Assembly: GCA_965226155.1 (NCBI GenBank)
Contig: OZ245331.1
Coordinates: 1,426,001-1,490,000, forward strand
Length of the DNA stretch: 64,000 nucleotides
Direction of reading: 5' to 3'
Source: G965226155 sp965226155
GTDB taxonomy: Bacteria; Pseudomonadota; Gammaproteobacteria; Eutrophobiales; Eutrophobiaceae
Below, one piece after another: positions 37,384 to 46,741 of the stretch. Position 1 is the first letter of the stretch; each line of letters starts with the position of its first letter. The notes beneath the pieces were generated by a model. That model saw only the letters and a list, made by a program, of their open reading frames with translations, was not told where the DNA came from and did no database searches. A program made the translations under genes and the position numbers.

Positions 37384-37988
37384 AATTAATATAATCGATA
37401 TCCTTCGTATTATCTAAGAACACATCGCGCTTTAAATAGGGAAGGTTCATTTTTTTGGCAACTGAGCCTGCAACGGATAATCGATTTGTCACGCTGTCGA
37501 CATAAAAAATATTGTGTGTATTGAGATAACGCATAAGCCACTCCATTCGTCCAGTATGCATAGTCAATAGACTTCCCACGTGATTATTTACGCCGATGAT
37601 GTTAGGTATGGATTCAATATTGCTGGTCAAAGTTGTAATAAACTGTTTTTTATTCATCTCTAATTTCAATGCACCGGGTCCGAGATAACGATTATCTTTA
37701 TTTTTGATTGCTTCCATAGGCAGATGCAGAATTATGTCCCTACCTGTTTTAGTTGTCAGTTTAGAAATTTTCTCTGCATGGGGTGAATGAGGCATGATCG
37801 CATAGGAAATTTGCCCTGGGAGATTGACTGCAGCTAAATCGTCATGGTGACGGTAGCCGATATCATCAATGATGATACTGATAATCGGATTATCAAATGG
37901 TGCTGCAGATAAATAGCTAGCTTGAATAAATACAAGTGCAGTAGTGAGGATTAAATTTCGAATGAGCGTTTCCTTTCTCATTCGTATA

Positions 37989-39341
37989 TTAATTAGCCAG
38001 ATTTTTTTGTGATAAAACCATTCCTTTAAGGACATTCAATGCTTCATAAAGTGCGTAGTCAGATTGGACCAGTGGCACTTTCTTTGTACTACTGTTACTT
38101 TTTTCTATATTTTTATCTATAGGTGTTACATTTGAATCATTAGTATCGTTGACTAGGTGGCCGCTGAGATTTGCCTCGTTGACTGCCAGGATATTTCCCC
38201 CGATTTTTTCAATTTTTACTTTATCGATAATGATGTCAGGTTCTATTCCTGAGGCCTGTATAGACCGTCCGGATGGTGTGAAATAGCGGGCTGTCGTGAG
38301 CTTTAAAGCGGATCCTTTGGCCATAGGCAAAATGGTTTGCACTGATCCTTTGCCGAAGGTCTTCTGGCCCATAATGATAGCTCGTTTATGATCTTGCAGC
38401 GCCCCTGCGACTATCTCTGATGCAGATGCAGACCCGCCATTTACCAGTACAATCAATGGCGCGTGGTTGATAACGTCAACAGGTTTTGCGTTGAATTTAA
38501 GCATGGAATCAGTCACCCGACCTTCGGTATAGACGATTAGGCCTTCTTCCAGGAAGAGACCAGATATAGCAACGGCGCCGCTTAAAATTCCTCCGGGATT
38601 ATTTCTTAAATCTAATATCAGGCCTTTCAATTGGCCTTTGTTTTCAAGTTTAAGTTTTTCGAGTTCCCGCATTGCATCCTTGGTCGTATTGGTCTGGAAG
38701 TTAGAAATTCGCAAGTAACCGAATCCCGATTCCAATGTTTTGACTGAGGCGCTTTTGCGGGTAATGGTATCCCGGGTTATCGTGAGTGTCAGAGGCCCTT
38801 CTTCACCTTCTCTAGCGATAGTCAAAACAATGTCGGTACCCGGTTTTCCTCTCATCAACGCTACAACTTCGTTAATATTCATTCCCTTAACCGGTGTGCT
38901 GTCCAGACGGATAATCTGGTCACCGGATAAGACACCTGCACGTTGTGCCGGAGTATCATCAATCGGGGAAATAACTTTTATAAAACCATCTTCCATACTT
39001 ATTTCAACACCAAGACCACCGAATTCCCCAGTTGTCCCTTCTTGTAGATTGCGATAAGAATCCTCATCCAAGTAAGCCGAGTGGGGATCCAGACCTTCGA
39101 GCATTCCACGAATTGCGTTCTCGAGTAATGTACGGTCACTAACTTGCTCAACATAATCATTTTTGACCTTGGCAAAAACTTCTGTGAATGTCCTGATCTG
39201 GTCAAATGGTATTTCGTCCGTCGTAAATCCACTGTGCGCGTTAGTTTCTGGCGATTCTGGTTGTTCCTCCTGCAGGTAAGCAACAGGAGAAATCAAAATA
39301 GTAGTAATGAACAGAATTAAATTTCGATATACAGGTTTCAT
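37989..39341 (-). CDS. ctpA: C-terminal processing peptidase (S41 family)
   Basis: A 450-residue periplasmic serine protease with a signal peptide (LILFITTILISPVAY). The PDZ domain (FGGLGVEISMEDGFIKVISP) lies at about residues 95-175. The catalytic Ser is in VNGGSASASEIVAGALQDH and the Lys in IIMGQKTFGKGSVQTILPM, giving a Ser/Lys dyad. The family trims C-termini of envelope proteins and murein hydrolases. It is in the operon gpmI-envC-ctpA-yibQ. Confidence 0.95.
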   Translation of the reverse strand: MKPVYRNLILFITTILISPVAYLQEEQPESPETNAHSGFTTDEIPFDQIRTFTEVFAKVKNDYVEQVSDRTLLENAIRGMLEGLDPHSAYLDEDSYRNLQEGTTGEFGGLGVEISMEDGFIKVISPIDDTPAQRAGVLSGDQIIRLDSTPVKGMNINEVVALMRGKPGTDIVLTIAREGEEGPLTLTITRDTITRKSASVKTLESGFGYLRISNFQTNTTKDAMRELEKLKLENKGQLKGLILDLRNNPGGILSGAVAISGLFLEEGLIVYTEGRVTDSMLKFNAKPVDVINHAPLIVLVNGGSASASEIVAGALQDHKRAIIMGQKTFGKGSVQTILPMAKGSALKLTTARYFTPSGRSIQASGIEPDIIIDKVKIEKIGGNILAVNEANLSGHLVNDTNDSNVTPIDKNIEKSNSSTKKVPLVQSDYALYEALNVLKGMVLSQKNLAN

Positions 39342-39477
39342 GAATTTTTGGTCGCTATATAGTTATAGTAAGTATTCGGACAATTATATGGGCTTAAAAT
39401 TCAAGCTATTGGTATAGGTATTTTGAGCGGAATTAATCTTAAGCATACAGGCGTATTACGGCGGCTGACAAGTGATA

Positions 39478-40692
39478 TCAGCGTTTGCACCATAACGCCG
39501 GATCCAGATGATTTCCCTGTTGACGGATCTCGAAATACAGGGCGGTTTGAGTTTGCCCACCTGTATCACCCACTTTGGCAATCTGCTCTCCTGCACTAAC
39601 GAAATCACCTGCTTTTTTCAAGAGCCTTTCATTATGACCATACAGGCTCATATACCCATCTCCATGATCGACTATGGTTAGTAGGCCCATATTGCGGAAC
39701 CAGTCAGCAAATATAACTTTCCCTGCACTGATTGCATTAACGTCCTCGCCACTCTTCGCGGTTATCCTTACCCCATTCCACTTCAGTTTTCCGCCTTTTT
39801 TTACTGATCCGTAACCGGTGATTATCTTACCGTCTACTGGCCACTTAAGTTTTCCTCTCAGCGTGTTGAAATGAGTCAGCTCTTCATACATTTCAATGAC
39901 TGGTTGGGAGTCCCTTAGATCATTTAGTAGTTCTGTAAGATCTTCTTCATTTATCTGTAGATCCTCCAGTTCCCTAGCCTGATCAGTTATGTATTTTTGC
40001 AAATTGGCAATCAGTAACTCTCTAGAACCACGATATTCCTGATGTTCATTAAGACGTTCAATTTGCTCGTCACGTAATAGCGCAAGTTCGAGTGATTCAT
40101 TATCGATACTGAACTTTAGCTGGCTGAGGTTCTGTAGGCTGATAGTTACATCGGAAATCCGCTTCGTTCGCGCCTTGTTGTATGCATCGTGATAAGCCAT
40201 CATCCTGTCGATCAGTGCGGGGTCTTCCTGGTTCAACAGCAATTTGATAAAGTCATTATGACCTGTTTTATACGCAACACGGATTTGTGTGGCAAGTTGT
40301 CTTCGTTCTATTACAAGTGATTCCTCTTGCTCACGCTTTTTTTGATTGAGTTGGACAAGAGTAATTTCGTGGTCTTTAATTTTCTCGTCAATTTCAGCAA
40401 GTTGATTTGAGATAAGTATCGTAGCCATTTCGATTTCTTGAATTTCAGCTTGGTAAAAACTTGTATTATTTCTTGCCTCGCTAATATTGGACTGAACATC
40501 TTTTATTCGTGCACGAACTTCTTCTAGTTCAACTTCCTTTTCTTCTAATGGTGGGTTTTGGGCATGCCCAATGTTAGATATGTTAATAAAGACCAGCATT
40601 ACTAGGCCGATAAAACGACTTGCCCATCTACTGATTATTAAAAATCTTAGGGGTTGATTAATTATTTGCAATTGCCGGGCTTTTATCTTCAC
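39478..40692 (-). CDS. envC: Murein hydrolase activator EnvC
   Basis: A 404-residue secreted protein. A signal-anchor-like segment (IGLVMLVFINISNIGHAQ) is followed by a long coiled coil (about residues 50-270) and a C-terminal LytM/M23 domain with ITAKSGEDVNAISAGKVIFA and VDHGDGYMSLYGHNERLLK. The HxH of active M23 peptidases is YFEI here, so the domain is catalytically degenerate, as in E. coli EnvC, which activates amidases AmiA and AmiB at the septum. The start overlaps the gpmI 3' end by 35 bp; a later start is possible. Confidence 0.9.
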   Translation of the reverse strand: MKIKARQLQIINQPLRFLIISRWASRFIGLVMLVFINISNIGHAQNPPLEEKEVELEEVRARIKDVQSNISEARNNTSFYQAEIQEIEMATILISNQLAEIDEKIKDHEITLVQLNQKKREQEESLVIERRQLATQIRVAYKTGHNDFIKLLLNQEDPALIDRMMAYHDAYNKARTKRISDVTISLQNLSQLKFSIDNESLELALLRDEQIERLNEHQEYRGSRELLIANLQKYITDQARELEDLQINEEDLTELLNDLRDSQPVIEMYEELTHFNTLRGKLKWPVDGKIITGYGSVKKGGKLKWNGVRITAKSGEDVNAISAGKVIFADWFRNMGLLTIVDHGDGYMSLYGHNERLLKKAGDFVSAGEQIAKVGDTGGQTQTALYFEIRQQGNHLDPALWCKR

Positions 40693-42247
40693 TTAAATTA
40701 AAAAGACATTTACCTGTCATTTCATCCGGCTTGTCAAATCCCATAATTTGCAACATGGTCGGGGCAATATCACACAAGGCACCATTCCCAGGGAGAGCCT
40801 GAGCAGGGCGACCGATATAAATAAACGGGACAAGGTTCATTGTATGAGCTGTATGCGCATGCGCCTTGATCTTTTCGGTAATGCACGACTTCATTTGTTC
40901 TGCATTGCCATGGTCTGCGGTAATGAAAATTTCACCACCGATTTTGGTCGTCGTGTCAACGATTCGACCTAGGCATTCGTCTATTGCTTCTATAGCCTTG
41001 ACGGCGGCGTCAAAATTACCTGTATGACCGACCATATCAGCATTTGCATAGTTGCAAATGATGATATCATATTTTTCACTGTTAATTGCTGCTATCAGCT
41101 TGTCAGTAACTTCAAATGCAGACATGTCTGGCTTCAAGTCATACGTTGCTACATGGGGAGACTGAACCAGTATTCTGTCTTCATTTTTAAATACACGTTC
41201 TTCGCCACCGTTAAAGAAAAAAGTGACGTGGGCGTACTTTTCAGTTTCAGCAATACGCAATTGTTGCAGTCCTTGGTCAGCAATATATTCTCCCAGACTA
41301 TTTTTAATTTGTTCAGGGGGAAAGGCAGTTGGAAAATTGAAGTCAGCCTTGTATTGGGTCATGCTGATAAAAGATTGTAGTTTTTTCATTTTACCGCGAA
41401 CGAATTGATCAAAATCAGGATCGGCGAATGCCTGTGCAAGTTGTCGTGCGCGGTCAGATCGGTAATTAGCAAAGATGATGATATCGTTATCATTAACAAT
41501 CACAGGTTTTTCGCCTGCCCGTACGATGGCTGTCGGTTTAATAAATTCATCAGATTCGCCTCGCGCATATGCCTTATCAACGGCAATAAACGCGTCCTCT
41601 GATTTATATTCCGCTTTGCCATTGGCAATCAGATCATACCCTAACTTGGTCCGGTCCCAGTGCTTGTTGCGGTCCATAGCATAATAACGTCCCATGATAC
41701 TGGTGAACTTGCCTACTCCCAACTCTCGCATTTTTACTTGCGCGTCATGCATATATTCCTCAGCGCTTCGAGGTGGTGTATCTCGGCCATCAAGGAAGGC
41801 GTGGAGGTAAATCTTTTTTAGTCCGAGTTGGACAGCAAGTTCCATCAAGGCAAAGATGTGATCTTGATGACTGTGTACACCACCGGGTGATAATAGTCCG
41901 AGTATATGTAGGGCTTTGCCTTTGTTCGCTGTTTTCTGTAAAGCAGGATACAAAATCTCGTTTGTATTGAAATCCCCATCTTCGATTGCCTCAGTAATCC
42001 TAGTGAACTCCTGGTTTACAATGCGACCGGATCCGATATTCATATGTCCGACTTCCGAATTACCCATTTGCGTACTCGGCAATCCAACGTCGATACCCGA
42101 TGCATTGATCAGAGTGCGTGGATAATTCTTCCAGATATTGTCCCAGATCGGTTTTTTTGCACTGTGTATCGCATTGAAGATGGTATTCTCAGAATGTCCC
42201 CATCCATCTAAGACGATCAGAACATAGGGTTTATGTGGTAAGGGCAT
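40658..42247 (-). CDS. gpmI: 2,3-bisphosphoglycerate-independent phosphoglycerate mutase
   Basis: A 529-residue alkaline phosphatase-superfamily enzyme of glycolysis, Mn2+-dependent. YVLIVLDGWGHSENTIFNA opens the fold; the phosphoserine is in QMGNSEVGHMNIGSGR; HAFLDGRDTPPRSAEEYM, FANYRSDRARQLAQAF, NYANADMVGHTGNFDAAV and ITADHGNAEQM supply metal and substrate ligands. Complete in frame. First gene of the gpmI-envC-ctpA-yibQ operon. Confidence 0.97.
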   Translation of the reverse strand: MPLPHKPYVLIVLDGWGHSENTIFNAIHSAKKPIWDNIWKNYPRTLINASGIDVGLPSTQMGNSEVGHMNIGSGRIVNQEFTRITEAIEDGDFNTNEILYPALQKTANKGKALHILGLLSPGGVHSHQDHIFALMELAVQLGLKKIYLHAFLDGRDTPPRSAEEYMHDAQVKMRELGVGKFTSIMGRYYAMDRNKHWDRTKLGYDLIANGKAEYKSEDAFIAVDKAYARGESDEFIKPTAIVRAGEKPVIVNDNDIIIFANYRSDRARQLAQAFADPDFDQFVRGKMKKLQSFISMTQYKADFNFPTAFPPEQIKNSLGEYIADQGLQQLRIAETEKYAHVTFFFNGGEERVFKNEDRILVQSPHVATYDLKPDMSAFEVTDKLIAAINSEKYDIIICNYANADMVGHTGNFDAAVKAIEAIDECLGRIVDTTTKIGGEIFITADHGNAEQMKSCITEKIKAHAHTAHTMNLVPFIYIGRPAQALPGNGALCDIAPTMLQIMGFDKPDEMTGKCLFNLSEDKSPAIANN

Positions 42248-42564
42248 CGGTATGAATAGTAAAAATGCAATAAAAATCCATCAGCAGTAAAACTGGTTTG
42301 GATCAAGCTCAAAGCAATCTATGTGTACGTCTGATGTGGTCATATAATATCGATTAATTTACAAGTCTACTAATATTGTCCTACCCGGATATCGGGGCGA
42401 AGTGTAGCACGAAAACGCCAAACTGCCGATAGATGGGTTTTGCAGTTAAGTCATAAAAAATCTCTTCCACCCTGTCTCCGGTTGTTTGTATTCACCGATA
42501 TATCACGTATGATCCCTTTTTTGCTATTACGCATGAGCTTCGGAGTTTTTAATATTGAATTACC
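42248..42564. other. Divergent promoter interval between gpmI and the rhodanese gene
   Basis: A 317 bp AT-rich gap between divergent genes. It should hold both promoters. I see no strong hairpin, RNA fold or additional reading frame. Confidence 0.45.
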
Positions 42565-42996
42565 ATGGAAAAAATAATTGAATTTGCAGCCGAAAATATT
42601 TTTTGGGTATGTTTGTGGTTTGCCTTGCTGATGTTGTTGTTCTGGAATGTGTTCAGCGGCCTAATGTCCGGGATTAGCCAAATTGAGCCTATGGAAATGA
42701 CACGCCTAATGAATAACGATAATGCTGTTGTCGTTGATATTCGAACGACATCTGATTTTAAAAATGGACATATTCTAGATTCGATTAGTATCCCTGAATC
42801 CAAATTTCAAGATAAGAAAAAAACCCTCGTGAAACACATTAAGAAACCGTTGATAGTCTATTGTGAAAATGGAACCTCTTCTCCAAAAATTGGGCGTCTA
42901 TTAAAAGCGGAGGGATTTGATCAGACACATACATTAAAAGGTGGATTGATAACATGGAAAAATGCCAATTTACCCTTGTCGCATAATGCAGGATAA
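42565..42996 (+). CDS. Membrane-anchored rhodanese-like protein (YibN type)
   Basis: A 143-residue protein: one N-terminal membrane helix (IFWVCLWFALLMLLFWNVF) and a rhodanese domain. VVDIRTTSDFKNGHI is the CH2A-like region and IVYCENGTSSPK the active-site loop with the sulfur-carrying Cys. Encoded before secB and gpsA as in other gammaproteobacteria, though the glutaredoxin gene grxC usually found between them is absent here. Confidence 0.9.
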   Translation: MEKIIEFAAENIFWVCLWFALLMLLFWNVFSGLMSGISQIEPMEMTRLMNNDNAVVVDIRTTSDFKNGHILDSISIPESKFQDKKKTLVKHIKKPLIVYCENGTSSPKIGRLLKAEGFDQTHTLKGGLITWKNANLPLSHNAG

Positions 42997-43011
42997 GTCG
43001 GGAGATCGTCT

Positions 43012-43491
43012 ATGACTAGTGATGAGGATACCAATAAGGAGAAAGCAACTGAGGCTGAACAGGGCAAGTTTTCAATCGAGAAATTATACACAAAAGATAT
43101 TTCATTCGAGACACCGCATTCATCACAAATATTTAAAAAGAAATGGGAGCCTACAGTCGATTTGAATTTGGCTAATGCTGCAACTGTAATGGAAGAGCCA
43201 TATTACGAGGTTGTCTTATCATTGACCATAACTGTAAAAATTGCAGATGAGACTGTCTATCTTGTCGAAGTTCAGCAAGCAGGGATCTTTCAAGTTGTTG
43301 GTTACTCAAATGATATCAAAAGTCGCATGTTAGGGACTGTTTGCCCAAATATTTTATTTCCGTTTGCACGAGAAGTGGTTTCTGATCTGGTTACTCGGGG
43401 TGGTTTCCCTCAATTATTGCTTGCACCCGTAAATTTCGAAGCCCTGTATTTGCAACAACAAGCAAACCAGTTGAACAGCAAAAAGCATTAG
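43012..43491 (+). CDS. secB: Protein-export chaperone SecB
   Basis: A 159-residue protein. FSIEKLYTKDISFETPHSSQ, LTITVKIADETVYLVEVQQA, and CPNILFPFAREVVSDLVTRG are diagnostic SecB segments. SecB keeps precursors unfolded and hands them to SecA. The N-terminal 25 residues are acidic and longer than in E. coli. It starts 15 bp after the rhodanese gene. Confidence 0.96.
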   Translation: MTSDEDTNKEKATEAEQGKFSIEKLYTKDISFETPHSSQIFKKKWEPTVDLNLANAATVMEEPYYEVVLSLTITVKIADETVYLVEVQQAGIFQVVGYSNDIKSRMLGTVCPNILFPFAREVVSDLVTRGGFPQLLLAPVNFEALYLQQQANQLNSKKH

Positions 43492-43558
43492 TAAAAATTG
43501 CCTTATCAATTGTCCTAAACTAGAACTGTTAATTATAGAAAACGAACAGAGGTCATTT

Positions 43559-44563
43559 TTGCACGATAAACCCGTCATGGTGGTAGGTGCAGGATCGTGG
43601 GGAACGGCATTGGGGATGGTCCTTGCTCGGAACGGTAATTGCGTCTATTTGTGGGATAGTAACCAAGAGCATATTGAAAATTTAATTGTCGATTCCTGCA
43701 ATCAACGATATCTACCAGGAATTGCATTTCCTCAAGGGTTGGAAGTTATTAAATCTATGACGCCACTGCCAGATGGAGTGGAAGACGTCGTTTTAGTTAT
43801 CCCCTGTGAGGCACTCAAATCAGTATTGACAAGTCTTGCGTCAGCTAGAATAAAAAAAATCAATATATGTCTAGCATGCAAGGGGCTACAGGCCGATCCC
43901 ATCTCACTTAATCACGCCGTCGTACAGCAAGTTTTGGGTGATGTATCAGTTGCTATACTGTCTGGTCCCACGTTCGCGAAAGAAGTTGCTTTGGATTTGC
44001 CAACTGCCCTTACTATCGCCTCTACCCAGCGAGATACAGCTGGAGGGTTTGCTGAGTTGTTTCATAACGATACATTTCGTATATATACCACTGACGATGT
44101 TATTGGGGTTCAAATCGGCGGGGCCGTAAAAAATGTGATGGCCATTGCAGCAGGCATATCCGACGGCCTGGGTTTCGGTGCCAACACACGCAGTGCATTG
44201 ATCACACGAGGTCTTGCGGAGATTATGCGGCTTGGGATTGCAATGGGAGGTAAACCGGAGACCTTCATGGGTTTGGCGGGTTTGGGTGATCTTGTGCTTA
44301 CCTGCACTGATGATCAATCGCGAAACAGGTGCTTCGGACTTGCGCTTGCACAGGGAGCAACACTGCAACAGGCACTAGAAGAAATTGGGCAGGTAGTAGA
44401 AGGAATGAAAACCGCTGGACTTGTAAATAAACTTGCACTGCAATATAAGATTGAAATGCCTATCAGTGAGCAGGTACAGGCCGTGATCGAGAGCAAAACG
44501 GATGCTCGTACTGCAGTGCAGTCATTATTGTTGAGAGAACGTAAGTCAGAATCGGATAACTAA
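43559..44563 (+). CDS. gpsA: Glycerol-3-phosphate dehydrogenase [NAD(P)+]
   Basis: A 334-residue enzyme making sn-glycerol-3-phosphate for phospholipids. The Rossmann motif is VVGAGSWGTALGMVLARNG; LACKGLQ, ILSGPTFAKEVALDLPTA, GAVKNVMAIAAGISDGLGFG (catalytic Lys) and GLAGLGDLVLTC are family signatures. TTG start at 43559 with AGAGG eight bases upstream. The secB-gpsA pairing is conserved. Confidence 0.95.
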   Translation: MHDKPVMVVGAGSWGTALGMVLARNGNCVYLWDSNQEHIENLIVDSCNQRYLPGIAFPQGLEVIKSMTPLPDGVEDVVLVIPCEALKSVLTSLASARIKKINICLACKGLQADPISLNHAVVQQVLGDVSVAILSGPTFAKEVALDLPTALTIASTQRDTAGGFAELFHNDTFRIYTTDDVIGVQIGGAVKNVMAIAAGISDGLGFGANTRSALITRGLAEIMRLGIAMGGKPETFMGLAGLGDLVLTCTDDQSRNRCFGLALAQGATLQQALEEIGQVVEGMKTAGLVNKLALQYKIEMPISEQVQAVIESKTDARTAVQSLLLRERKSESDN

Positions 44564-44610
44564 AATACCAATCCAGTCAGGCTGTACTGATATTTTATAG
44601 TATTGAAATA

Positions 44611-45138
44611 ATGTCATCCGAGACTAAAAGGCTACTTGAGCAATATTGCCGGAAAGGTGATCAAGGAGCATTTGCCACTTTTTATCGACATCAGGCGGAT
44701 CGTTTGTGGCGCTTTCTTCGTGCACGGGGTTGCGATGAGGAAACCGCGCATGATTTGTTGTCTGAGTCGTTTCTGAAATTCATACAGGTCGTCTGTAATG
44801 ATCTTCGTTACCCAGTAGCATTGTTATATCGTATTGCTATCAATAAGCCTATTGACAATTACCGAAGACAACAAGCCTCTCCGGTGGAATTTGATTCTGA
44901 TCAGGTCGAGCAATATAAAGAGCCTACATCAGATGCTCGAGATGAACGGGAATATGTACGTGCTCTGATTAAGACCCTGCCAGAATATGAGCAGAATCTG
45001 TTGTTGCTTCGTTACTGGATCTGACTGACCCACAAAGAGATCTCATCCATCCAAAATTCCCCTGAAGGGACAATCAGACGGCAATGTGCTGAAGCAATGA
45101 AAAAACTAAAACAACGTTGGTTAGATGATACTAATTAA
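44611..45138 (+). pseudogene. ECF-type RNA polymerase sigma factor, interrupted by in-frame TGA
   Basis: From ATG 44611 the frame reads a typical ECF sigma region 2 (YRHQADRLWRFLRARGCDEE, AHDLLSESFLKFIQ, YPVALLYRIAINKPIDNYRR) and reaches the start of region 4 at LPEYEQNLLLLRYWI. TGA at 45022-45024 follows, then the same frame continues with LTHKEISSIQNSPEGTIRRQ and CAEAMKKLKQRWLDDTN to TAA 45136-45138. The expected residue at the stop is Gly (GGA to TGA would suffice). The DNA-binding region 4 is therefore lost. It is unlike the sigma factor at 22989 and is a second case of the same decay. Confidence 0.78.
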
Positions 45139-45728
45139 TAAATAATCCCTACCGACTGATGTGCTTGGCTTTGGGAAAGATCAAGACAAGAAAGCCGTAG
45201 CATCAAATAACGAATAGAATCACCGACAATTTATCAACCCAAAATTTTTCGTAGCTTTATTACTGCCTCTCAATGAGAGTAAGTATAAACTAACTAACTT
45301 TCTCCAGACTGATACTCGGTATAAGTTAGTATCTCGTAATATGCCAAAACTTGGGACTATATAGCGAATACCCGGCTTTCTCCGATTAAGATTTTGATCA
45401 CATCCTGAGCTATCCATAAGCAGAAGGTATGGCTAGAAATATTATTAATAGAAACAGTTAGTTATAACATTAAAAATCTGTCCCCGATCTTAAATAACCA
45501 TGAAAATACACTGCAATTATCATTAACTGGCATAGAGCTTGCGTTATTTAGTTGGAACTGACGAAACCTACATGTTGGAAATCTAAGTAAATTTCCATTG
45601 ACAGTAAGGAGTTAGGATGAATAACTTATGTTATATATTAATAATTTGGAATACATAATGTCGCTTATTAGCGACATATATTTTGGTTATCCGTGAAACC
45701 ATAAAAAATTGGTTAGATGGAGTTAGTT
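45139..45728. other. 590 bp without a recognisable gene before the MSHA locus
   Basis: All six frames are heavily interrupted; the longest (45220-45417, minus) is low-complexity and unlike any family I know. Sequences such as a decayed anti-sigma gene would be expected here after a sigma factor, but I cannot identify one. The promoter of the MSHA operon should be in the right part. Confidence 0.45.
45658..45684 (+). terminator. Hairpin followed by T-rich run upstream of mshI
   Basis: ATGTCGCT (45658-45665), loop TATT, AGCGACAT (45670-45677): a perfect 8 bp stem, followed by ATATTTT. It could terminate transcription from upstream, or be part of the mshI leader. Confidence 0.5.
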
Positions 45729-45798
45729 GATGTTGGGGCTAAAAGATGTTGGGACGAATTGAGATATCGGGACTAAAGAAGATGTTGGGACTAAAAAA
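45729..45798 (+). repeat. Four imperfect tandem copies of a 16-18 bp unit across the mshI start
   Basis: Units begin at 45729, 45745, 45763 and 45781, each close to GATGTTGGGACTAAAA. Three of them carry an ATG-TTG-GG start-like sequence. The only good Shine-Dalgarno (GGAG, 45719-45722) is spaced for the ATG at 45730, whose frame ends after ten codons (TGA 45760-45762). The ATGs at 45746 and 45782 are in the mshI frame. The pattern suggests local duplication of the gene start. Confidence 0.7.
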
Positions 45799-46741
45799 GA
45801 AAATTAATCCAAATACCATCACTGCGGTTTGTCCCGATCAGGGGGGGATTTCTATAGCCAAGGTTCGTCAAGGAAAAGACATACCACCCATTCTAGAGTT
45901 GTGTACTTTTCAACATCATGATGATACTCAGCCAGAAGAAAATTTACTGAAGAAGATTTCGGAAGATTACGATCTTGAGAGCTTTGCTTGTGTTAGTACG
46001 ATGGAATTGGGTAGTTATAGTCTGTTAATGGTTGAAGCGCCGGATGTGCAACCTGAAGAACTCAGGGTAGCAATTCGATGGCGAATTAAAGATCTTATTG
46101 ATTTTCATATCGATGATGCAGTCGTGGATGTATTTGAGGTTCCTGATACCAAAGGGGCGGCTGGCCGGAACAAGATGGTGTACGCCGTTGTCTCCCGGAC
46201 AGCATCGGTAAAATCTAAAATTGATAAATTACTGGATGCCGAATTAAATCTCACAGTTATTGATATACCTGAATTGGCATTACGAAATATCGCCTCACTT
46301 TTACCCGAGGATGTAGGTGGGGTAGCTATGGTCTATTTAGGTGAGGATAAAGGCCTCATAACCATTACCCGACAGACGACTTTGTTTTTATCGCGCAGAA
46401 TTGACAAGGGTTTTAGCTCATTACCAGATTCATTCATGCAAGATAATGATCAAGAAGTCACCAGGGATTGGCTAAACAGTATCATTGTCGAGGTACAACG
46501 ATCACTGGACTATTATGAAAGCCATTTTTCCAATTCCCAGATAGCAAGTATTGTGCTAACGCCACTACCTCGTCAACTGGATGGCGTTACTGAATATATA
46601 TCAGAACAATTGGGTATTCCGGCACGGATCCTGGACGTAAATTCACTAATTGATGTCTCTGAGAATATAGACCAGCAGTTACAATCAGAGTGTATTCTTG
46701 CAATAGGGGCTGCCTTAAGGAAGGAGAGTAAGGCCCTGTGA
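45746..46741 (+). CDS. mshI: MSHA biogenesis protein MshI (PilM-like domain)
   Basis: A 331-residue protein; the start at 45782 (MLGLKKKINPNTITAVCPDQ) would be closest to homologues. It has an actin-like PilM fold: AVCPDQGGISIAKVRQGK, VEAPDVQPEELRVAIRWRIK, IPELALRNIASLLP and GAALRKESK at the end. In type IV pili PilM is the cytoplasmic part of the inner-membrane alignment complex and binds the N-terminus of the PilN-like partner encoded next (GTGA overlap). Confidence 0.82.
   Translation: MLGRIEISGLKKMLGLKKKINPNTITAVCPDQGGISIAKVRQGKDIPPILELCTFQHHDDTQPEENLLKKISEDYDLESFACVSTMELGSYSLLMVEAPDVQPEELRVAIRWRIKDLIDFHIDDAVVDVFEVPDTKGAAGRNKMVYAVVSRTASVKSKIDKLLDAELNLTVIDIPELALRNIASLLPEDVGGVAMVYLGEDKGLITITRQTTLFLSRRIDKGFSSLPDSFMQDNDQEVTRDWLNSIIVEVQRSLDYYESHFSNSQIASIVLTPLPRQLDGVTEYISEQLGIPARILDVNSLIDVSENIDQQLQSECILAIGAALRKESKAL

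Larger units (their letters stand above)
36119..37981 (-). pseudogene. yibQ: Divergent polysaccharide deacetylase YibQ, split by an IS30-family element
   Basis: On the minus strand the frame starts at ATG 37981 with a signal peptide (LILTTALVFIQASYLSA) and runs through IISIIIDDIGYRHHDD, HLPMEAIKNKDN and GVNNHVGSLLT to ..DYINS, where the IS begins. Beyond the IS, at 36119-36315, the frame resumes as QFDELIKKAKRKGKAVAIGH, SHPQTITALSRILPEL and GVGEMIQRQDPN, ending at TGA (36119-36121). Removing the element and one copy of its AAT duplication restores a seamless DYINSQFDELI, so the insertion looks recent. YibQ is a periplasmic protein related to polysaccharide deacetylases; its gene commonly follows ctpA, as here (7 bp). 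Confidence 0.93.

Noticed and set aside
39478..40692. Active M23 endopeptidase
   Set aside because: The catalytic HxH is YFEI and the coiled-coil architecture matches the amidase activator EnvC, which is catalytically inactive.
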